Of a DNA stretch of 64,000 nt, positions 52,511-61,707 are shown in pieces. Source of the stretch: WTJO01 sp965660165 (lineage in GTDB: Bacteria; Pseudomonadota; Alphaproteobacteria; Puniceispirillales; Puniceispirillaceae); NCBI GenBank assembly GCA_965660165.1, contig CBFHYU010000008.1, forward strand, positions 9,173 through 73,172, written 5' to 3'. Within the stretch, counting starts at the first letter, position 1. Every line of letters begins with the position of its first letter. The notes below the pieces were generated by a model that saw only the letters and a list, made by a program, of their open reading frames with translations, was not told the DNA's origin and made no database searches. A program made the translations under genes and the position numbers.

Positions 52511-53584
52511 GTGACACAAAATAATAGGGAAATGCCAGAAGACCGCCTCATTTCTGCGGAAAACCAGACAGGCAGAGACCCTGCATTACGGCCGCTTCAT
52601 CTGGCTGATTTTATCGGGCAGGGGCAAGGGCGCAGCAATCTTGAAACCTTTATCCATGCCGCAAAGGGCAGGGAAGACGCAATGGATCATACATTGCTGC
52701 ATGGCCCGCCAGGTCTTGGCAAAACCACTATGGCACAGATAATTGCAACAGAGCTGAAGGTTGGCTTTAAGGCAACATCAGGGCCTGTTATTGCCCGTGC
52801 GGGCGATCTGGCGGCATTGCTTACAAATTTAGCGCCACGGGATGTGCTGTTTATTGATGAAATTCATCGGCTAAACCCTGCTGTGGAAGAGGTGCTATAT
52901 CCTGCATTAGAAGATTTTCAGCTAGATTTGATGATAGGTGAAGGACCATCTGCGCGATCTGTACGGATAGATTTACCGCCCTTCACGCTGGTGGGTGCAA
53001 CTACACGTGCAGGCTTGCTTACCACCCCGCTTCGGGATCGGTTCGGAATTCAGATGCGGATGCATTATTATTCACATGATGAGCTTGCTAACATTGTTAC
53101 AGCACAAGCCGAAAAGCTGGCAATGAATCTTGCCCATGAAGGGGCGATGGAAATTGCATCACGCTCGCGCGGTACGCCAAGAGTGGCAGGGCGCCTGCTA
53201 AGACGAGTTCGGGATTTTGCCTCAGTTGACGGGGTTGATCATATCACAGCAGAAGTAGCCGATAAGGCGCTTATATTGCTGGATGTTGACAAGATGGGAT
53301 TAGATGGCATGGATAGGCGCTATCTGATGACACTTGCTGAGCATTATGGCGGCGGGCCTGTGGGGGTAGATACGCTGGCGGCAGTGCTTTCAGAACAGCG
53401 TGATATGTTAGAAGAGGTGATAGAGCCATATTTAATGCAGACTGGGCTGTTAATGCGTACCCCAAGGGGGCGATGCCTTGCACGTTCTGGCTGGTCATAT
53501 ATTGGCATGACACCTCCTGCGTCTGCACTATCGCAACTTGATTTTCTTACTGATATGCCAGAGGGCAAAGGTGAGGCAGAATGA
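52511..53584 (+). CDS. ruvB: Holliday junction helicase RuvB
   Basis: A RuvB of about 357 residues with LRPLHLADFIGQG, Walker A HGPPGLGKTT, Walker B LFIDEIHRLNP, the sensor GATTRAGLL and the C-terminal winged helix GLLMRTPRGR. The open frame begins at TTG 52487; I prefer the GTG at 52511, ten bases after AAGGA. Its stop overlaps ybgC by four bases. Confidence 0.94.
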   Translation: MTQNNREMPEDRLISAENQTGRDPALRPLHLADFIGQGQGRSNLETFIHAAKGREDAMDHTLLHGPPGLGKTTMAQIIATELKVGFKATSGPVIARAGDLAALLTNLAPRDVLFIDEIHRLNPAVEEVLYPALEDFQLDLMIGEGPSARSVRIDLPPFTLVGATTRAGLLTTPLRDRFGIQMRMHYYSHDELANIVTAQAEKLAMNLAHEGAMEIASRSRGTPRVAGRLLRRVRDFASVDGVDHITAEVADKALILLDVDKMGLDGMDRRYLMTLAEHYGGGPVGVDTLAAVLSEQRDMLEEVIEPYLMQTGLLMRTPRGRCLARSGWSYIGMTPPASALSQLDFLTDMPEGKGEAE

Positions 53585-54078
53585 CAAGCGCCAATGAGCC
53601 CTTTGCCGCATGGCTGGCATCATGCAAGGTTGGACTTGATGGTGACATTGTCACGCGTGCCAACCATAGCGAGCATCATTACCCACTTGTGATCCAATAT
53701 GAAGATACAGATGCAGGTAGCATTACCTATCATGCGAGCTATATCAATTTTGCCGAGCGTGCGCGCTCAGCTTGGCTTCGTGCGTCAGGCTTCTCGCTTG
53801 GCCACTGGTTGTCAGAATATCAGCAGGGGTTCGTTATCCGCAAACTAGAAGCAGAGTATAAAACCCCCTCTAAATTGCATGACCAGATGGTTGTCTGTAC
53901 TTCAGTGGCCAGATGTGGTCGTGCATCTGTTGAATTGCATCAGAATATATTTCACGAAAATGGCCTTATTTCTGCCAGAGTTATCGTGCATGGTTGCTGG
54001 GTTGAGATAAATTCAGGTCCTAAGGCATTTCCAGCACCATTACGAGACATAATTTCTACATTACAGCATGGACAGTAA
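53581..54078 (+). CDS. ybgC: Tol-Pal-associated acyl-CoA thioesterase
   Basis: The 165-residue hot-dog-fold enzyme has YEDTDAGSITYHASYINFAERARSAWLR with the catalytic aspartate, and FVIRKLEAEYKTPSKLHDQM. The about 30 residues before the fold are extra. YbgC hydrolyses acyl-CoA and is coded with tol genes in many Gram-negatives. It starts inside the ruvB stop (ATGA). Confidence 0.92.
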   Translation: MTSANEPFAAWLASCKVGLDGDIVTRANHSEHHYPLVIQYEDTDAGSITYHASYINFAERARSAWLRASGFSLGHWLSEYQQGFVIRKLEAEYKTPSKLHDQMVVCTSVARCGRASVELHQNIFHENGLISARVIVHGCWVEINSGPKAFPAPLRDIISTLQHGQ

Positions 54079-54189
54079 TCAAAAGGCTTCATATCGGTGC
54101 TTATTCATTGCATAAAGCGCATAAGCATATTAAGAGCGCTATATACGGCGTGTGAACGTTAGGAAAATCAGGTAAAGTCAGAGGATGTT

Positions 54190-54930
54190 ATGGCAGACAC
54201 AGTAACCCTTCAACAGACAGCAATTCAGACCCAGCATGTTGATATGAGCATGTTTGGCCTGTTTCTAGCGGCAGACCCTATCGTCAAATTTGTGATGTTT
54301 ATTCTGGTGGCAGCTTCTGTCTGGGGCTGGGCTATCATTTTTTCAAAGATAGCGCTGTTCAGAAAACAACGTAAAACAATGGCCGAATTTGATAATGATT
54401 TTTGGTCAGGTGGCTCACTAGAAGATTTATATAATCAAACTGGCGACCAGCCTGAATCAGCACAGGCACGGGTGTTTGTAGCGGCTATGTATGAATTGCG
54501 CCGCGCAAAAATGAATGGTCTTGCGATGGGGCGATCAGAAGGGTTGCGCGCAAATGTGATGATGCGGATAGATAGAAGCATGACATCGACCATCACCAAA
54601 GAGATGGAACGGCTGGAAGCGGGCATGAGCGTGCTTGCCTCTATTGGTTCTGTATCTCCATTTGTAGGATTATTTGGCACAGTCTGGGGAATTATGAACA
54701 GTTTTACCTCGATCGCAGAATCCAAAAATACCTCGCTTGCGGTGGTTGCGCCTGGTATTGCCGAAGCGCTTTTTGCGACTGCATTGGGGCTGGCCGCCGC
54801 TATTCCTGCGGTTGTGGCCTATAATAAATTTTCAGGTGATATGGATAAGATTGGCGGATTGCTAGATGTATTTGCTCAGGAATTCTCAACCTTGCTTGGT
54901 CGCCAGCTAGATGAAGGGCAGGCACCATAA
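54190..54930 (+). CDS. tolQ: Tol-Pal system proton channel TolQ
   Basis: A 246-residue protein with three membrane helices and the TolQ/ExbB core: LASIGSVSPFVGLFGTVWGIMNSF and GIAEALFATALGLAAAIPAVVAYN. With TolR it uses proton motive force to pull TolA for outer-membrane constriction at division. Stop overlaps tolR by one base (TAATG). Confidence 0.95.
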   Translation: MADTVTLQQTAIQTQHVDMSMFGLFLAADPIVKFVMFILVAASVWGWAIIFSKIALFRKQRKTMAEFDNDFWSGGSLEDLYNQTGDQPESAQARVFVAAMYELRRAKMNGLAMGRSEGLRANVMMRIDRSMTSTITKEMERLEAGMSVLASIGSVSPFVGLFGTVWGIMNSFTSIAESKNTSLAVVAPGIAEALFATALGLAAAIPAVVAYNKFSGDMDKIGGLLDVFAQEFSTLLGRQLDEGQAP

Positions 54931-55364
54931 TGGGCATGTCGCTAAACAGACAAGGCAGTAGTCGGCGGCGTCATTCGCACCGGCCTATGGGCGAGATTAA
55001 CGTAACGCCATTTGTAGATGTGATGCTGGTCTTGCTGATCGTATTTATGGTCACAGCTCCGTTATTGACAGTTGGCGTGCCTGTTGATTTGCCAAAAACC
55101 CAAGCTGGCCAGATCAATGCAGATCAGGCGCCTTTGGTGGTATCGTTGCAAAAGCAGGGTGATATTTTCCTGCAAGATACCCAAATTGACGCTGAAAATC
55201 TGGTGCCTCGCCTAAAAGCTATCTCGCAAGAAAATAATCAGGTGCGTATTTTTGTACGGGGCGATAAGTCTGTGGCCTATGGCGAGGTGCTTAGCCTGAT
55301 GGGTCGCATCCAGTCAGCCGGATTTGAGCGTGTTGCTCTGGTTGCTGAGCTGCCTGAAAACTAG
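54930..55364 (+). CDS. tolR: Tol-Pal system protein TolR
   Basis: The 144-residue protein has one membrane helix with the essential aspartate (NVTPFVDVMLVLLIVFMV), then a periplasmic domain with PVDLPKTQA and the C-terminal VRGDKSVAYGEV. It lies between tolQ and tolA. Confidence 0.95.
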   Translation: MGMSLNRQGSSRRRHSHRPMGEINVTPFVDVMLVLLIVFMVTAPLLTVGVPVDLPKTQAGQINADQAPLVVSLQKQGDIFLQDTQIDAENLVPRLKAISQENNQVRIFVRGDKSVAYGEVLSLMGRIQSAGFERVALVAELPEN

Positions 55365-55387
55365 CTTCTGGCGCCATGAGATAACAG

Positions 55388-56386
55388 ATGGGTTCTGAGC
55401 AGCAGATTAGCCGAAATACACTGATTATATCAGTCGCATTCCATCTTCTGGTTGCGTTCAGCTTTTCGATTGCCTGGCCGTTTATTGCCAGCCCGCCAAC
55501 TACAGCCCAACCGCTGGTCATTGTGAATATGGTTAATCGTGTGCCTGAGACTAATCTTGAGGCCGCAAAAAGCAAATCCCCTAAGGCTTCTGAGACTGAA
55601 CAGGAAGAAACTAAGAAGCGTCCGCCGCCTCCGCCTCCGCCGCCCCCTCCGCCTCCGCAAAAGCCAGTAGAGGCCGCCAAGCCGATTGAGGCGCCTAAAA
55701 ACGCGCCTGCGCCTGAAGCAGAGATTCTACCAGATAAACAGGTTGAAGCGCCAAAGCCAAAGCCTGTAAGTGCGCCTGCCGCTAGGCCTACGCCGCCCAA
55801 AATTCAACAACCGCCAAAACAAAGGCCAGAACAGAAAAAAACAGTGGCCGTTGATGCGCCGCCATCTCGCCCCAATAAGCTGATCAAAAAGTCACAGCAA
55901 AAACAGAAGGTGCAAGCTCTTTCTGGTGTGCTTCAGAATCTGGCAGATGTATCAAAATCAAAAAAGGCAGAAAAGAACCAGAAGGCAAAACAAAAACAAG
56001 AAGCAAGGGATAGTTTGGCAAATACATTGGCACAAGCGGCGGCTGATAATACGCCAAATGAGGATGAGCAAAAACAGCTAACCCTTGGGCTGTCAGATCT
56101 TGATAGGTTGCGTGCCCATATTTCAAAATGCTGGTCTCCGCCATTGGGTGCGAAGGGCGATGGGGATTTGAAAGTTGATATTTATCTTGAGCTAGAGCGT
56201 GATGGCTCTGTCAAAAAAGCCGAGATACTTGATGCAGACAGATTTAACAGCGATAAAACCTATAAAGTGGCCGCTGAAGCGGCGTTACGGGCGGTTATTG
56301 ACTGTGGTAAATTGCCGTTGCCGCCTGAAAAGTTCGAGCTATGGGAAAAGTTTATTTTCGGCTTTGATCCAAAATTTATCCGATAA
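55388..56386 (+). CDS. tolA: Tol-Pal system protein TolA
   Basis: The 332-residue protein has one N-terminal membrane helix (about residues 10-32), a run of ten prolines near residue 78-90, a Pro/Lys/Ala-rich middle, a Lys/Gln-rich coiled segment to about 235 and the C-terminal D3 domain with HISKCWSPPLGAKGD and the late CGKLPLP. It spans the periplasm from TolQR to Pal/TolB. The polyproline stretch would need EF-P, coded in this window. Confidence 0.93.
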   Translation: MGSEQQISRNTLIISVAFHLLVAFSFSIAWPFIASPPTTAQPLVIVNMVNRVPETNLEAAKSKSPKASETEQEETKKRPPPPPPPPPPPPQKPVEAAKPIEAPKNAPAPEAEILPDKQVEAPKPKPVSAPAARPTPPKIQQPPKQRPEQKKTVAVDAPPSRPNKLIKKSQQKQKVQALSGVLQNLADVSKSKKAEKNQKAKQKQEARDSLANTLAQAAADNTPNEDEQKQLTLGLSDLDRLRAHISKCWSPPLGAKGDGDLKVDIYLELERDGSVKKAEILDADRFNSDKTYKVAAEAALRAVIDCGKLPLPPEKFELWEKFIFGFDPKFIR

Positions 56387-56576
56387 TTGCCATGTTTTTG
56401 ACATGAAATTTGCCTAATCTGAAGCTATCAGAATGGGTTTGTTAATGGGTTGATTATTGCGGCGATAAACGTGCGCTGGGGTTTAGCCATAGGGCTGATC
56501 GTCAAACAGGGTTGTTGACATCATGGTGCAGAAGGTACAGTTAATGACATGTGCGACTGGCAGAGATTCTCGTAAG

Positions 56577-56616
56577 GCTGGTAAATGGGCGGTAATGTTG
56601 TAAGGCGCTTACCAGC
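56577..56616 (+). other. Leader hairpin before tolB
   Basis: GCTGGTAA (56577-56584) and TTACCAGC (56609-56616) are perfect 8-bp arms with a 24-base loop, 52 bp before the tolB start. No T run follows, so it is more likely a leader structure or a processing site than a terminator. The rest of the 282-bp tolA-tolB gap shows no gene. Confidence 0.4.
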
Positions 56617-56668
56617 AAAAAATTGGGGTAATACAGGTTTAAGCCATAATCTTGTAAGGGGCAGATAG

Positions 56669-58054
56669 ATGGGGTTTCTGGATATAAAAGCGTTCAGGGC
56701 AAGAATGAACACTAACATAAAAGCTGGCTACAGGGGTGTGCTGGCGACTATTGCATGGGTGCTGGTTGCACCTATGCTAGCCTATGGCCAGACAGATATT
56801 CCGCGTCTTGATATCACGGAAGGCCAGATTGAGCCTATTCCAGTTGCAATAGCTGATTTTACAGGGCTTGATGGCAGGCCATCTGCTGTTGGCAAACAAA
56901 TCAGCCAGATTATTTCAGATGATTTGGTCAGCTCTGGGCTGTTCAGAACCATCGATAGTGCTGCCTTTATTCAGCCGCCAGCCTCGCCAAAAATAAGACC
57001 TGATTTTGCAAATTGGTCACCTCTGGGCGCAAAGGGATTGCTGATCGGAAGCGCCTATGAAGATGCAGATGGCTTGTTGCAAATTGAATTTGTGCTGTGG
57101 GATGTTGTTACCCAGCGCAATATCACCGAAGGAAGTGGCACTGCTGACAAGCAGGGATTGCGCAGAATTGCCCACCAGATTGGTGATTTTGTCTATGAAG
57201 AATTTACTGGCGATATGCCCTATTTTGATACTCAGATTGTGTATATCTCAGAAGAAGGGCCTCAAAATAGGCGAATCAAACGTCTTGCCATTATGGATCA
57301 GGATGGTCACAACCACCGATTTCTTACCACAGGCGCAGATTTGGTGCTAACGCCGCGCTTTTCAAAAACAGCTATGGAAGTGGCCTATCTAAATTATTTT
57401 AATGATGAGCCAAATGTCTATCTTCTGGATGTTGCCTCTGGACGTACCGAACGGTTAGGGCGGTTTCCAGGCATGACCTTTGCGCCACGCTTTGCGCCAG
57501 ATGGCAATATGCTGATTATGAGCCTTGCCCAAGACGGGCAGACAGATATTTATGAGATGGATTTGCGTACCCAGTCAAAAAGCAGGCTGACACGCTCGCC
57601 CTCTATTGATACATCGCCATCCTATTCGCCTGATGGCAAATTTATTGTGTTTAATTCAGATAGGGGTGGCAGTCAGCAATTATATATCATGAACAGGCAA
57701 GGCAAACAGGTGAACCGCATAAGCTATGGCGATGGGCGTTATGCAACCCCTGTTTGGTCGCCGCGTGGTGATATGATTGCCTTTACCAAAATGTATCGTG
57801 GCGAATTTTATATCGGCGTGATGAATATTGATGGTTCAGGCGAACGTCTGTTGGCGCGAGGGTTTTTGGTTGAAGCTCCGACATGGGCGCCAAATGGCAG
57901 AGTGCTTATGTATTTCAAAAAGCAACCTGTCACAGATAGTGGTGAAGGCGGTGAAACACATCTATATCGGATTGACATTACGGGCTTTAATGAGCGACGG
58001 ATATTAACACCTGCAGATGCAAGTGATCCAGCGTGGTCGCCATTATTGCAATAA
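56669..58054 (+). CDS. tolB: Tol-Pal system beta-propeller protein TolB
   Basis: The 461-residue protein has a signal peptide (cleavage near AYG-QTD), the N-terminal domain with IPVAIADFTG, then a six-bladed WD-like propeller with repeated SPDGKFIVFNSDRGG-type turns. It binds Pal and TolA in the periplasm. AAGGGG lies seven bases before ATG 56669. Confidence 0.95.
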   Translation: MGFLDIKAFRARMNTNIKAGYRGVLATIAWVLVAPMLAYGQTDIPRLDITEGQIEPIPVAIADFTGLDGRPSAVGKQISQIISDDLVSSGLFRTIDSAAFIQPPASPKIRPDFANWSPLGAKGLLIGSAYEDADGLLQIEFVLWDVVTQRNITEGSGTADKQGLRRIAHQIGDFVYEEFTGDMPYFDTQIVYISEEGPQNRRIKRLAIMDQDGHNHRFLTTGADLVLTPRFSKTAMEVAYLNYFNDEPNVYLLDVASGRTERLGRFPGMTFAPRFAPDGNMLIMSLAQDGQTDIYEMDLRTQSKSRLTRSPSIDTSPSYSPDGKFIVFNSDRGGSQQLYIMNRQGKQVNRISYGDGRYATPVWSPRGDMIAFTKMYRGEFYIGVMNIDGSGERLLARGFLVEAPTWAPNGRVLMYFKKQPVTDSGEGGETHLYRIDITGFNERRILTPADASDPAWSPLLQ

Positions 58055-58213
58055 ATTTTTCTAAAGAATGTCGCAACGATATAAAGGGAATATATTGGCA
58101 CCATATATTGGCTCATCAGTAGGGCTGAGATGACAAAACCGATAAAAAGGTCTAGTTTAGGGTGGGAAAGCCTGTTTTGTGTTGATTTTTTGAGATAATT
58201 GTGGTTTTTGTAT

Positions 58214-58243
58214 TTGACGTGACATTGGCTTGATTGCTAATAG
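58214..58243 (+). promoter_or_regulatory. Candidate pal promoter
   Basis: TTGACG (58214-58219) and TAATAG (58238-58243) with 18 bp spacing form a good sigma-70-type promoter about 150 bp before pal, in the 340-bp tolB-pal gap that otherwise shows no gene. It would let pal be made in excess of the other Tol proteins. Confidence 0.5.
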
Positions 58244-58393
58244 TGCATTTGCTTGCATGACACCTTGAACGCCTTTTTAAGATCGGTTGGGGTAAGCGAA
58301 CATCGTTTAAGAATGTTATGTTAAGTTTTTTGATAACAAAGCGGCCTGACAAACAACAAATGTTCAGGTTTAACCTGTTTGGGGGTTTCTTTA

Positions 58394-58939
58394 ATGTTAA
58401 AACGTGTATTCATCCTGTTAATTGGTACGGCATTCCTTGCAGCTTGTGAAACTGCGTCAACAACAACAGCTGATACAGCTGGTGACGTATCATCAAGCGC
58501 GACTGCGTCTTCATCCTCTGGAACAGCAACCAGCTCTTCTTCCAGCGCAACAACAACTGCAGCAGAAGAAAGCCTGACGCCAGAAGAGATGCTGAAAAAA
58601 GAATTTGCAAAGGTCGGAAGCACTGTGCTGTTTGATTTTGATTCAGCTGCCCTATCTGATTACGCTCAGCGCACATTGGACAGACAGGCTGCGTTCCTGA
58701 AAGCCCGTCCTCAGGCTCGGGTGATTATGGGTGGTCATGCTGATGAACGCGGTACCCGTGAATATAACCTTGCTCTTGGTGAGCGTCGTGCGGCTGCGGC
58801 TCGTGATTATCTGGTCTCTAAGGGTATCAGCTCAGAGCGCATCAGGATCATTTCTTATGGTAAAGAACGCCCATCAAAGGTTGGCTCAAACGAAGCCGCA
58901 TGGCGTCTGAACCGTCGTGCAGAAACAAAGCTGAACTAG
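58394..58939 (+). CDS. pal: Peptidoglycan-associated lipoprotein Pal
   Basis: The 181-residue lipoprotein has the lipobox LAAC at about residue 17, a Ser/Thr/Ala-rich linker of about 45 residues, and the OmpA-like domain with TVLFDFDSAALSD, GHADERGTREYNLALGERRA and SYGKERP. ATG 58394, eight bases from GGGGG, is the start; the frame opens at TTG 58379. It ties the outer membrane to peptidoglycan. Confidence 0.96.
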   Translation: MLKRVFILLIGTAFLAACETASTTTADTAGDVSSSATASSSSGTATSSSSSATTTAAEESLTPEEMLKKEFAKVGSTVLFDFDSAALSDYAQRTLDRQAAFLKARPQARVIMGGHADERGTREYNLALGERRAAAARDYLVSKGISSERIRIISYGKERPSKVGSNEAAWRLNRRAETKLN

Positions 58940-59004
58940 CAATAGGCATTATTGCTGTGTTGTAAGGTATCGTGCCAAAGGTTTTTATGATTGGCACACG
59001 CTTC

Positions 59005-59041
59005 AAAAAAGGGTTTTGCGATTGGGCAAGACCCTTTTTTT
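59005..59041 (+). terminator. Rho-independent terminator of pal
   Basis: A 15-bp stem (59005-59019 with 59026-59040; one T-G pair) has a 6-base loop GATTGG and ends in seven T. A smaller 7-bp hairpin (58938-58956) overlaps the pal stop. Together they separate pal from cpoB. Confidence 0.85.
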
Positions 59042-59189
59042 GCAACAAGCTGAGCGGGAAAAAATTAGACGAGACGCAAAATGCCTTAATTAAGCCTCAA
59101 ATTGTCGCTATGAAACACTGGGCGAGATTAGGCATAATTGGTAAAGACAGCTGATAGAATTGAGATTTTGGGAACGTGACGGGGGTGAC

Positions 59190-60323
59190 ATGAACGTGAA
59201 GCTAGAATGGCTTAAATATGTAGTAGCAGTAACAGCGATTTGGCTTGGCATCAGCATGTCTGCGATGGCGCAAAATAATTCGCAACGTTCAGCTGGGCTG
59301 ACCTCCGCAGATAGAGATTTGCTAACACGCCAGCAATTACGTCTTGATACATTTGAAGAATCGCTTAAGGAATTGCGTGGCATTGTTGAAGAAGACGTTC
59401 GCAATACCAAGAATGAGCTTGAGAAAATTTCTGCCTCTGTGGTAGCAAAATCATCAGGGGCATCTGTGGATTCGCAAGCATTACAGTCAGAAATTGCCAA
59501 ATTGAATGACAGTATCGCGATTATGAACCAGCGGCTATCACGTATTTTTGAGATGTCATCAGATATTGAATTTCGGGTATTGAGAGTCGAAAAACGGGTA
59601 TCTACCTTGCTATCGCTTTCAGATGGCGAACTAGCCAATGAGCTTGTCCAGCAAGATACATTAGGCGCAGGTACGCCGCCACAAGTTAGCATGTCAAAGG
59701 ATGAGTCAACTGGCCAGACAAGCTGGTCTATTGATAAAGCTGAGCTTGAGCCGTTCCTTGATTCTGACAACCAAACTGCTCAGTCTGAAGCAGATAACAC
59801 AACACAAACACTGGCGGATAAACCAGTGGCAGATAATAGCGCTGTTTCTGCTGAGGCGCCTGCTGAGGCAAACGCAGATGAGCCTGTTCAGGTTGAACCT
59901 GAAACACCCAAAATTTTGCCAGATGATAGCCCTGAGAAGCAATATCGCTTTGCACTGAGCCGTGCGTTGCAGAATGATTTGCAAATGGCTGAAGCTGCTT
60001 TTTCAGAATTTAGAACATTTAATCCAGAACATGAACGCTCATCTGATGCGCTATTTTGGCTAGGCCGTGTTCAGTTCATGCTTGGGCAGTTTGAAGATTC
60101 TGCGATGACTTTTTCTGAATTCAACACTACTTATCAAAGTGATCCACGTCTCGTTGAAACCACCTTGTGGATAGCAGAATCAGTTGCACAATTTGCAAGC
60201 CCTGAGCAGGCATGTGAGGTGTATTATTCGCTTAATCAGTTACTTGATCAGCCTACCGAAACCTTTACAAAGCGGTTGAGCGAGCTGTCTAATGCAGCAA
60301 ATTGCAAAGCCCCGCAAACATAA
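59190..60323 (+). CDS. cpoB: Cell division coordinator CpoB (YbgF)
   Basis: The 377-residue protein has a signal peptide (cleavage near AMA-QN), a coiled-coil region (about 45-110), an acidic Glu/Pro/Asp-rich linker and C-terminal TPR repeats (about 250-370: QYRFALSRALQNDLQMAEAAFSEF, SSDALFWLGRVQFMLGQF). It links Tol to peptidoglycan synthesis. ATG 59190 has GGGGGT six bases upstream; TTG 59160 is less likely. Confidence 0.92.
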   Translation: MNVKLEWLKYVVAVTAIWLGISMSAMAQNNSQRSAGLTSADRDLLTRQQLRLDTFEESLKELRGIVEEDVRNTKNELEKISASVVAKSSGASVDSQALQSEIAKLNDSIAIMNQRLSRIFEMSSDIEFRVLRVEKRVSTLLSLSDGELANELVQQDTLGAGTPPQVSMSKDESTGQTSWSIDKAELEPFLDSDNQTAQSEADNTTQTLADKPVADNSAVSAEAPAEANADEPVQVEPETPKILPDDSPEKQYRFALSRALQNDLQMAEAAFSEFRTFNPEHERSSDALFWLGRVQFMLGQFEDSAMTFSEFNTTYQSDPRLVETTLWIAESVAQFASPEQACEVYYSLNQLLDQPTETFTKRLSELSNAANCKAPQT

Positions 60324-60324
60324 C

Positions 60325-61677
60325 ATGCCCCTGCCAGCAGATCAGCTATGTGATATGCTGGCAGATCTGTTTGATAGGGTGCGCCCGCAGATAGGTTCAG
60401 CGCCTGTGTTTTCGGCTGTTTCTGGCGGTGCTGATAGCCTGTCTCTTGCCCATAGTGCCCAACATTTCGCAGATAAAAATGGACTGGCTCATATTGCGCT
60501 GGTGGTAAATCATAATATCCGAAGTGAGGCTGAAGCTGAGGCTTTGTCTGTGATAGCCGAGTTGGCACGTCATCAGATCACAGCAGAACTTCTGACAATC
60601 AACGTGCCGCCACCACAAGGCGATATTCAGAATTGGGCACGCAATCAACGCTTTGCAAAACTTACTGAACGGGCGCGTGAATCAGGCGGCGTGTTATTGC
60701 TTGGCCATCACTGTGATGATCAGGCTGAAACTATATTGATGAGGCTCCATAAAGGCTCGTCCCTTTCGGGTCTAAAAGCCATGATGCCAGTAAGCTATCA
60801 TGATGGTGTGGCCTGTCTGAGACCTTTTTTGGGCATTACCAAATCTGCCTTAATCCGCTATTGCGGCCAGCATGATATCAGATATGTAACAGATAGATCT
60901 AATTTCGATACCAAATTTGAGCGTGTGAGAATGAGGCAATTTCTTACAAAAGAGCCTCATCTTTGCGCTGAAGCTATTTCAATGGGCGCCCTTTGTGGCC
61001 AGATTGACGCTATGGTGCAAGCTCAGCTTCATGGCTGGCTGGCGCATCATATGCTAGCCTGCTCACCTGTTGAGATTCGCGTGGCACGTCACCCTTTTGA
61101 GGCGCTCCCGCCCCATGCCCAAATCTATTTGTTGAGATGTATGATGCAATTTGTGGGGGCAAGCCCCTATCCAGCCAGCTTTAGTGCGGTTGAGACAGCG
61201 CAGAAGCGGATTATGTCAGGTCATGCAACCACCCTGTCAGGCTGTTATGGCTACAGAACTGAAAAGGCGTTGATATTCCAGCCTGAATGGGGACGCAAAT
61301 CAGCGGGTGAAAAGCTGGCGATAATGCCAGATGTAGCGGTAATTTTTGATGATAGATGGGTAATTTACAGCCCGTATGCTGGCCAGATAATGCGGTATGG
61401 AACGCTAAAACGAGCCTATCCTGAGGCTGTCTTGGCAATCGCACCACACCTCACTCACTATGGCTCACGCTCAAGAGATATGATTCCCTGCTTTCTTGGC
61501 CTTGACGGACAGATAAAGGCTCCCCATTTTAGTATGGATAGAGATCTTCTCTATTCAACAGAACATAGGCAAATATCGGCTATTACTGTGTGGCCGAAAC
61601 ATATTCCAGAGTTGTTAGATGGATTTTTTCGTTATGACCATCTCACGCAGCATCATCAAGATGTGTTATGCTCTTAA
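60325..61677 (+). CDS. tilS: tRNA(Ile)-lysidine synthase
   Basis: TilS changes the CAU anticodon of a minor tRNA-Ile to lysidine. The protein of about 450 residues has the P-loop SGGADSLSLAH, HHCDDQAETILMRL, GLKAM, then RPFLGITKSALIRYC and the FERVRMRQFL block. I prefer ATG 60325 (1 bp after the cpoB stop) over ATG 60292, which would overlap cpoB by 32 bp; both are weak in ribosome site. Confidence 0.92.
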   Translation: MPLPADQLCDMLADLFDRVRPQIGSAPVFSAVSGGADSLSLAHSAQHFADKNGLAHIALVVNHNIRSEAEAEALSVIAELARHQITAELLTINVPPPQGDIQNWARNQRFAKLTERARESGGVLLLGHHCDDQAETILMRLHKGSSLSGLKAMMPVSYHDGVACLRPFLGITKSALIRYCGQHDIRYVTDRSNFDTKFERVRMRQFLTKEPHLCAEAISMGALCGQIDAMVQAQLHGWLAHHMLACSPVEIRVARHPFEALPPHAQIYLLRCMMQFVGASPYPASFSAVETAQKRIMSGHATTLSGCYGYRTEKALIFQPEWGRKSAGEKLAIMPDVAVIFDDRWVIYSPYAGQIMRYGTLKRAYPEAVLAIAPHLTHYGSRSRDMIPCFLGLDGQIKAPHFSMDRDLLYSTEHRQISAITVWPKHIPELLDGFFRYDHLTQHHQDVLCS

Positions 61678-61707
61678 CATAATAGCGATGAAAGAAGGAA
61701 CAGGCGC

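Noticed and set aside
56521..56718. 65-codon minus-strand frame before tolB
   Set aside because: It is antisense to the tolB start and leader hairpin with no motif.
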